From assembly GCA_047495785.1 (NCBI GenBank), contig JBLDXI010000036.1, forward strand, positions 186,001 through 250,000: 64,000 nt of DNA, read 5' to 3'. The notes beneath the pieces were generated by a model that was given only the letters and a program-made list of their open reading frames with translations, did not search any database and was not told the DNA's origin. Of this stretch, positions 57,302 through 64,000 are shown piece after piece (the first letter of the stretch is position 1; each line of letters begins with the position of its first letter). This DNA comes from Lepidodermella squamata (Eukaryota > Gastrotricha). Both the position numbers and the translations under genes were made by a program.

Positions 57302-59442
57302 GTAAAACCTGTTATCTCGAACTCTGTGTATCTCGAAAACTCGTGTATGTCGAACGCGTGGCGAGGAACCGTGGGTTTTTCAGCATGTGACACATAATAT
57401 TTACTCTGTGAAGTCGAACTCTGTCTATCTCGAAAGTCGAAGGGCGGGAAAGGAACGGTAGCCATATGGCCCATTGTTTTGACTCTGCGAAGTCGAATTT
57501 TCAGAGCTAATTCCTAAAATTTCTTCGCTAAATTCTAGAGTAATTTCATTCACAATTTTTGTTTTACGATGCCGGAATTAAATCCGCAAGATAAAATGAA
57601 GGTTTTGGAGCTTATCGATGCGAAAACTCCCTATCCTAAAATAGCCGTCGAGTTCAATATCGCGCCGTCTACCGTTTCTAAGATCAAGAAAGATCGCGAA
57701 AAATTACAAGCTCTCTACTTGAGTTCACTCGCTGTTAATAAAGAAGGCAAAGTCGATGACACCAAATGCCGATCGCGCTCGCTGCGAGAGTGTAAATTTG
57801 GAGTCATTAATTCTATGCTTCTGGCGTTCCTAGTGCTTTGTCGAAGCAAGAACATTGCTCTAGACGGTCCCATTTTGCAAACAAAAGCGAAATTCTTTGC
57901 TGATGCCCTGGGATATGCCAATTTCGCGGCGAGTAACGGCTGGCTTCGCAGCTGGCTTGATCGCGAAGGGATTTCATTGAAAGAACTAAGCGGTGAATCG
58001 GCGGAGTTGCCGAAAGAATCGCTCGCGGCATGGTTCCTAAAACTACCCACTATAATTGCCGGCTATGCGATGAAAGATATTTTTAATTGCGACGGTAATT
58101 GATTTTTTTCAATTTTACGATTTTTTTTATAAATTTTATGATTTAAAGGATTTTTTTTCCGTCAACTTCCGACTCGGTCTTACGTTTTGAGCGATGACGC
58201 ATGCAAAGGCGTTAATGTGGCTAAGGAGCGTGTTAGCGTGTTGTTTACCTGCAGCGCTCTCGGCGAGAAATTAAAGCCGCTCGCAATCGGTAAAAAATCC
58301 TCGCGTTACATAATCTTGTGTAAACACTTCATTCCAGGTCACGCGGTGTATCCTCGCGCGTTTAAAGCAAACAACGTGGCTCGCGACTTGCGTAATCTTC
58401 CGGTCACGTGGCGTTACAGTAAGAAGGCGTGGATGACGACGGCTATTTTTGAAGAATATCTAAAGGACCTGAACAGCGCCATGAACAAACAAAACCGCAA
58501 AATTTTATTGCTTCTTGACAACTGTTCAAGCCATGTCGAAATCGAATTGTCGAACGTCAAGCTGGTGTTTTTGCCTCCTAATTCTACTAGTGAAGCCCAG
58601 CCGTTCGACCAAGGCCTCATTTACAATGTTAAATTGCACTTTCGCAAGTTTTTGCTTCAGCGCCTAGTTTCTCGCATCGACGACTTCGAGACGGCGTCGG
58701 ATTTTACGAAAACAATCACTGTTTACGACGCCGTAAATTGGATAACTGCGTCGTGGAATTTGGTCAGGCAAGAAACATTCGTGAAGTATTTTGCGAAAAG
58801 CGGCGTATCGCCCGCGGGTCAGCTGGAATACGACGCTGAGGACGAAATCCCGCTGTCAAGCCTCGTAGTTGGCCTCGATAAATTACCGGCCGCGATTTCC
58901 GCTGATTTAAATCTTGAAAACGTCGACTTCGACCGCGATTTGCCAGTTCATTACGAGCCCGAAGGTCAAACCGTCGATGATGTTGCGCGTTTCGTACTCG
59001 AACGTCGAGAAGAAGAGGCCGCTCAAAGCGTCGCGGAAAACGCTGGGGCGATCGAAGTGCTTGAAGAGACACTAGACGGCGTTCCTGTTCTCGAGCCGCC
59101 TACGGTCGAGGCAGCTTTGGCGGCTATTGACAGCGCTATTCCAATCATTCTGGCATTCAATTAGGCGATACTCTCGTTAACATTGAAAATCAAATTCATC
59201 AAAAGCGGGCAGCTTGCCTTAGGCAGCCTAGCATCACCGAGTATTTCAAATCCAGCGTCAATATTAATTAACTTGTTGATTTTCGTGCTCTGAAACCTTT
59301 TGACGATGAAATAAACGCGTTGTAATAGGCCCAGGGGCTATTTTCCATGCTTTTATATCGGTCTCCCTCTATCTCGAATCTCTCTGTAAGTCGAAGGGGT
59401 CGAATGGCACCGTGAGCCTTCGAGATAATCGAGGTTTTACTG
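57302..59442 (+). mobile_element. Tigger/pogo-type DNA transposon
   Basis: Right end, inverted: CAGTAAAACCTCGATTATCT, flanked by TA. Left end: GTAAAACCTGTTATCTCGAA next to TA, with two terminal bases apparently lost. Both ends carry repeats of a TCTCGAA-like word. It encloses one transposase gene. The structure, TA target and termini are those of pogo/Tigger elements. Confidence 0.85.
57569..59164 (+). CDS. Tigger/pogo transposase (DD29D)
   Basis: Exon 1 57569-58094 and exon 2 58149-59164 across a 54-base GT-AG gap that restores frame; about 513 aa. The N-terminus is a CENP-B/psq-like helix-turn-helix (KMKVLELIDAKTPYPKIAVE, then APSTVSKIKKD). A second DNA-binding segment includes LGYANFAASNGWLRSW. 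The catalytic domain has the first Asp in IFNCD, the second in LLLLDNCSSH and the third in AQPFDQGLI, 29 residues after the second. FFFRQLP and KKAWMTTAIFEEYLKDL are strong Tigger signatures. The residues usually following the first Asp (ET) appear lost at the splice junction, so activity is not assured. No other stop or shift was seen. Confidence 0.85.
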
Positions 59443-60582
59443 TAATCAAAAGCAACTTACTGTCTGCCTGTCTGTCTGCGTGTCTGCGTGTCTGTCTGCC
59501 TTCGCTAAATCATCCAGCGTTACAGAAGCGTTACAGAAAAATGGGCTTACTTAGCGCCTCGCCCCAATCATAGATCACTTCGTTCTGATGAATGAATGAC
59601 CCAAATGAATGAAATTGAACTACAACAATTGGGCGAAAAAATCAAGGCGCAATAGTGTTTGAGGTCAGATGCATTAATTTCGTCCTATTGAAAATATAGT
59701 TCATTCAGCCTGAATCTGGAACGCAGCTATTGTCTTCGATCTATTGTCTATAGTCGAAACGAGAAACGAGGTTGAAAAAACGAGACGCTAATAACAGCTA
59801 ATAAAAGGTGAACTAGTTTGTTGTCTGACTGTTGTTGCACAATCGCAATTGCGAGCTGGCAGGGCATCAATATTTTAATTTCTAACGAGCAAAAAACGCC
59901 TCTATTGGACAATGGAAATTTCATTTCGTCCGAAATGTGTTATTAGTCGGAAAACGGTCGTTCGCGTTTTATTCACTGCTCATTGCGAACAGTTTCAGCC
60001 TGACATTGAATAAGGTTATCTTAAATTCAAAGATCAAGGTTAATTTATATCTCTCTTAGCATGCCAGCAATCTCAGGTAATAAATTTTCCAGACTAATGA
60101 TGTCGACTTTGCTCTAAATTCTTCTGGGCCTAGAATGTTTTCGAAAATTACGCTGGTTGATTGCGCTGTGCGCTGGTTAATAAGAATGAGCTCTTGAATC
60201 GAGCGATTGTTTTGCTACGAGTAGTGGCCTCGGACTCTCTGTCCATAGTCCAAACCAGGTCAAGGTTAATTATAAAGGACGAAAACTCGCAGCGAACCGC
60301 GAACTTTGACCCTAAAAAATTTCCAATTTAGGTTTTACACTTACCAATTCTAGTTATGTGCAATGGAATTTATTGCGAGGCAAATCACTTTTCCAGTGCT
60401 AAGAGCTAAGGATGGAGCTCATTTGGAATAAATATTATTTTGCCTGTCTAACTTGATGTTCATATATTTTTCAATGTAGCGAATTAAGTAACGATTACGG
60501 GAGTAGTTTTAACGATCATACGATCACGTCCAAATTCTCCGTCAAAGTCTTTCGAATGCCCATTCCAAATAAAATAAAATGG
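59443..60582. other. Spacer upstream of the A/B gene
   Basis: A TCTG-type microsatellite occupies 59461-59500. No gene recognised. Confidence 0.45.
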
Positions 60583-60590
60583 ATATAAAT
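60583..60590 (+). promoter_or_regulatory. Possible TATA box of the A/B gene
   Basis: ATATAAAT about 100 bases before the ATG at 60684. Weak. Confidence 0.3.
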
Positions 60591-60683
60591 TGAGAATGTT
60601 TGAGTAGGGTAGCTATTAATTTGAGGACCGATTCTTGCTCTTTTTATTTAGGAAGCTTATTTTATGATTCTATTCTTAATCAA

Positions 60684-63170
60684 ATGGCCACTGCTATTCG
60701 CATTATTATTTTGATGACACTGGCCAGTTCGGCTGTCTCAGTCGAGTACAGGCGCTGCTTCTCTCGACTCAATGATAGCTTCACCGGTTGTAAAATGGGA
60801 TGTACCTTTGTCGAAGAAGTTCATGTGAGTAAACACATTTTCTCTGAATGAATTTTATTAAACAAATGCCTTAGCTCGGAACTGCACTGCCGTCATTGGC
60901 AACCTGCTTGGATGGGGTGAAATGCGCTTTTGTAAATACAAATTTGTTGCTACGCGTTTATTTCAGTCCGCTCGCAGCTGTTTTAACTACAAAACAATCA
61001 ACATGCGCTGTATCCCCCGCAACTTGGGCTGTTCGTCAATCGACGAAGTTATGGTAAGCATTTAAATCGTTCTTCTTCGATAACAGGCTCATTTGATTTT
61101 TCTCAGACCGCTGAGTACCTTGGAAATAACTTCGAAACGCAGTACAATCTGTGTAGATCTTCAATCAAAAAATTCCCAGTGAGTATTATCTCAAATCAGG
61201 CTCTGTGCGAACTTGGAACTTCACCGCAGAATGTTCAAGCGACGCTTTGTGAAAAAAATGGCGAACGAACCTGCATTCCAGCAGATGGCCCTTGCCCAAA
61301 CAATGGCGTAAGCATTTTCGCTTGTTTCGCCTATTTTTCCGGCTCAATTTTACCGTAGAAAGTCGTGGGCTACTGGTCGACTACGCTATCTTGCATGGCA
61401 CAGGAAAACTGTGAGTTTGCACATGTTTATGATTCCAAAATCTTTCCTAATTTCATACGTTTCAGTGCAACGTAACGAAACCGACTACCTTCCGCACTAT
61501 CGGTGCTTTCTCCAGAGTGACCGGTCCTTTGTTGGATGCCGACCGACGCCCTGCAACTCGACCTACATGACTCAGGTGAGGCTTGGAACAATAGACTTCA
61601 ATTAATATTAGCGCTTTCAACCCCGTAAAAATTCGTCAAAATGACTGTATAATAACTTGCAAAAATCATTTTCTTATTTCAGTCTTACAGTGGAGGAACT
61701 TTCATCGACAAAGCTCATTGCCTCAATGGGGTTGGTTTACTGTATTGAAAAAGTAGATTTTACTGATACAATTTCATCAATTCACAGCCGGTAGTGCTGT
61801 GTCACTCGTCGAATGGCTACGATTGCCGCGATACCTGCCCTTCTCCCATGACAGTGGTAGGCTCAGTTTCAAATGAATACATCTAGTACAGACCTAGTTG
61901 AACCATTTAGTATACAACGTTCGCCTGGAGACCTGATTTTACTACCAACTACGCAGATTGCCTCAATTTTTCAAGGGTTTGGAACTGAGGCCAGAATCGA
62001 TAGCAATCATTCGCTTTAATATTCACAGCCGTCACTGCTGTGTTCTTCGCCGAGTGGCTTCGTTTGCCGAGACTCCTGCCCGCCCCCGATGACATTGGTA
62101 GTTCACTTGAAGTTGACTCTACAAAATTATCTACTACATATTCAGGTTTCGATATTCAACTCCCAAAAAAGCGCTGCTGAAAACAACGCTTATTGCCTAG
62201 ACGAATTGGTTTGAATCCTAATCATCTGCTTCCATTTGCCATGATATCATCTTTCAAACCCGACAATAGAAACCCCATAAAATCTGCGTCGATCAAACCT
62301 CGTACAAATTTGTGAAATGCATTCCGGTATCTAATTACACATGGTGCCCTACCGGAATTATAACGGGAGCAACCTTCAACAACTCGATCGAGTGCGCAAA
62401 TGGTAAGCATTGATCATCGCTTGATTTAATTTTAATATTAGAAAATTGATATACAGCACCATCAACCATGTATCCTCATCGCCGATGCTTCGAACCTTTG
62501 GGGTTGACATTTCCAGGATGTAAACAAGCCCCACAGCAGTGTGATGGCAACAATGTAAGATTTTCCTTGGTAGTTTCCATATTTTCCTAAATTTCCTTTC
62601 CTTCAAGACGCTGAGTCCAACTGTCTATATTACTAAAGCGGAATGCGAGGCAGGGGTAAGATTTTCAGACTTCCTTTTGGGAACATTTCCCTGGTTCCTT
62701 TAATTATGCCGTTATAGCGAATTCGAGTATGTTATGATGGAACGAATGGTGGCAGCTGTCTTGAAACTTGCCCTACTGGGCCCGGGAAATATGATGTAAG
62801 ATAGATATTATGAAAAAATCAGACGGAAATACGTAAATTCACATTACAGCTTGGCCTCGTAGGATCCCCCGACTCTCTGTCTAAATCTTTTGATAGCTGC
62901 CGAACTTTCATGGAGGTAACATTTCTATCTTGAAAATAATTTCATGTCATTTGGCGTTGTGTATCCTTACTAGGGCAAACACGTCAATTGCGTCAACAGT
63001 GTGACAAAATTTGCTGTTGTTTGCATGCCACAATCGATGAATTGCCCAGCTAATACGGTAAAGTCAATTGTAATAGGTTTAGATATGCATCTAGAAAGGT
63101 ATTATTGCAGACATCGTGGGCCAATGGTCAGCTCTACGACAACTTGAACCAGTGCCTGATAAACAAGTAA
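60684..63170 (+). CDS. Secreted protein of alternating A and B cysteine modules
   Basis: 18 inferred exons, about 473 aa, all in frame: 60684-60824, 60967-61053, 61107-61178, 61230-61307, 61359-61410, 61466-61575, 61683-61730, 61788-61856, 61911-61976, 62029-62097, 62146-62208, 62270-62402, 62457-62554, 62608-62655, 62718-62795, 62850-62915, 62974-63057, 63111-63170. Introns are mostly 45-110 bases. Exon 1 gives a signal peptide then RCFSRLNDSFTGCKMGC. A modules follow C-x(7-11)-C-x(3-8)-C (LCHSSNGYDCRDTC, NCVNSVTKFAVVC and others); B modules have one cysteine near their end (NYADC, KAHC, KAEC). Order and the unusual phase-1 joins match the N-terminus of the lectin gene, so the two are paralogs. 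No known domain recognised. The stop at 63168 overlaps a possible donor (GTAAGA), so the gene may continue further. Confidence 0.75.
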
Positions 63171-64000
63171 GATACATTTATCCTTAGAAGTTAGAAATAA
63201 GTTGCTAGTTGCTACTTTCCCTAACCAAAAGCCGAACAACAGGGGGGCCCCTTATATTTTCTATCCTCGCCCCTGAGAGATGCAAGAGGGAACCCTTACC
63301 TCCTATATCCCCCTTTCGGTAAAATTCCCATCTTCTACACCGGGGAAAATGCTGTTTGCTACCTCTTTGTAGCTGGGTCTAGTAGGATCACCTTATTAGC
63401 TAGACTTTTCCCAGCCAACGTTTTAATAGCGGGAGGGAGCAGGGTGCGATCTTCGATCCCCGAGCTCCCAGGGATGGAAAAAACTTTATTGCTGTATTTG
63501 CCAAAATGACGAGTCATTTGGGCTTATAACCGAGCGAAGCGAGAAAATTTTGGAAAATTTCCACTAAAACACGTCCCAGAACCTCCCAAAATTAACAAAA
63601 CAGTAGGATAAATTCTCATTTTGTTGTTTGGCCCCTCCGAGGGGGGATGATCCCCCCATTCCCCCCCCCCCCCCTCCCTCCTGAAAGTCGCACACTGGGA
63701 GGGAGACTCTTGTGCTTTTCCAGAGAACTCTACTTCCCAAAGCAGTAATTTTCGCTGATTTTCAGACCGTCCCTGGAAAATGACGAGAAATTAAAATTTC
63801 GCATTTATCTGCATGTTTTTCTGTTTTTTCTGGCCTCCGCTGCAAATGAAGTTTTCATTAAAAATAGATGAGCACAGCGTGGTCGAATTATCTAGAAACC
63901 GATGAAAAATTGATAGGTCGGAAAATCTATCCCCTCCGGCGCCTTATGGGAAGATGTTGAGTCATCTTGGCGATCTCTCTGGATCTCTAACCGTAAATGA
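63171..64000. other. Non-coding end of the window
   Basis: It holds the second copy of the dispersed repeat (63436-63541) and a run of 14 C at 63661-63674. No gene recognised. Confidence 0.45.

Noticed and set aside
57569-58094. Stand-alone DNA-binding protein ending at FNCDGN
   Set aside because: The frame continues in the transposase after a 54-base GT-AG gap, and FFFRQLP directly follows as expected for Tigger.
63661-63674. Run of 14 C as a functional site
   Set aside because: Homopolymer runs are common and may include sequencing error; nothing around it suggests function.

Overview
This is a stretch of animal nuclear DNA. Every real gene is eukaryotic in form: GT-AG introns (many only about 40-60 bases), TATA boxes, AATAAA signals, signal peptides, and metazoan families (Cys-loop receptors, GABA-B-like receptors, glutaminase-type ankyrin repeats, trypsin/sushi proteins, C-type lectins). 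Very short introns, chains of small cysteine modules joined to C-type lectin domains, and scattered degenerate TTAGGG-like blocks would fit a compact-genome animal such as a larvacean tunicate. That assignment is a guess (about 0.4), and a nematode or another small-genome invertebrate is not excluded.

Left part (0.9-14 kb): two tandem minus-strand Cys-loop receptor genes (887-3220 and 4611-6588) whose upstream regions are also duplicated; a TIR-flanked non-coding element (7341-8728); a two-exon type II membrane protein that looks like a fucosyltransferase (9356-11206, minus); and a small plus-strand gene made only of two copies of the C-terminal ankyrin module of glutaminase (11878-13753), with no glutaminase domain.

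Middle part (13.7-31 kb): a three-times duplicated block. Each copy begins with the 3' tail of the ankyrin gene, followed by a minus-strand trypsin-sushi-trypsin gene and, in two copies, a plus-strand GABA-B-like receptor. The copies have decayed differently. Protease A (13950-19341) has lost the catalytic serine of its first domain. Protease B (25408-28615) keeps that serine but has lost the His and Asp of that domain. Protease C is a short fragment. GABA-B copy 1 keeps part of the ligand-binding region but lost its first membrane helices and carries a 1.28 kb TIR insertion. Copy 2 is an open frame with all seven helices but has lost most of the ligand-binding region.

Right part (31.5-64 kb): dominated by a secreted-protein family. 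A 24-exon minus-strand gene (34903-51075, about 3,040 aa) has eight N-terminal exons of short cysteine modules (called A and B here) and then 16 single-exon units, each A-B-CTLD. An 18-exon plus-strand gene (60684-63170) consists only of A and B modules, with the same order and intron phases as the N-terminus of the lectin gene. A decayed minus-strand copy (about 31.6-33.5 kb) carries A/B exons followed by a CTLD, which links the two architectures. Other pieces lie at 33950 (a lone first exon) and 56.63-57.0 kb (a rearranged fragment). Mobile elements include a Tigger/pogo transposon (57302-59442) with an apparently complete transposase in two exons, several TIR or foldback elements, and a small LINE reverse-transcriptase fragment.

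Splice sites were read by eye. In the lectin gene and the 60.7-63.2 kb gene, all inferred exons join in frame, which is strong internal support. Other gene models are less certain at their 5' ends.
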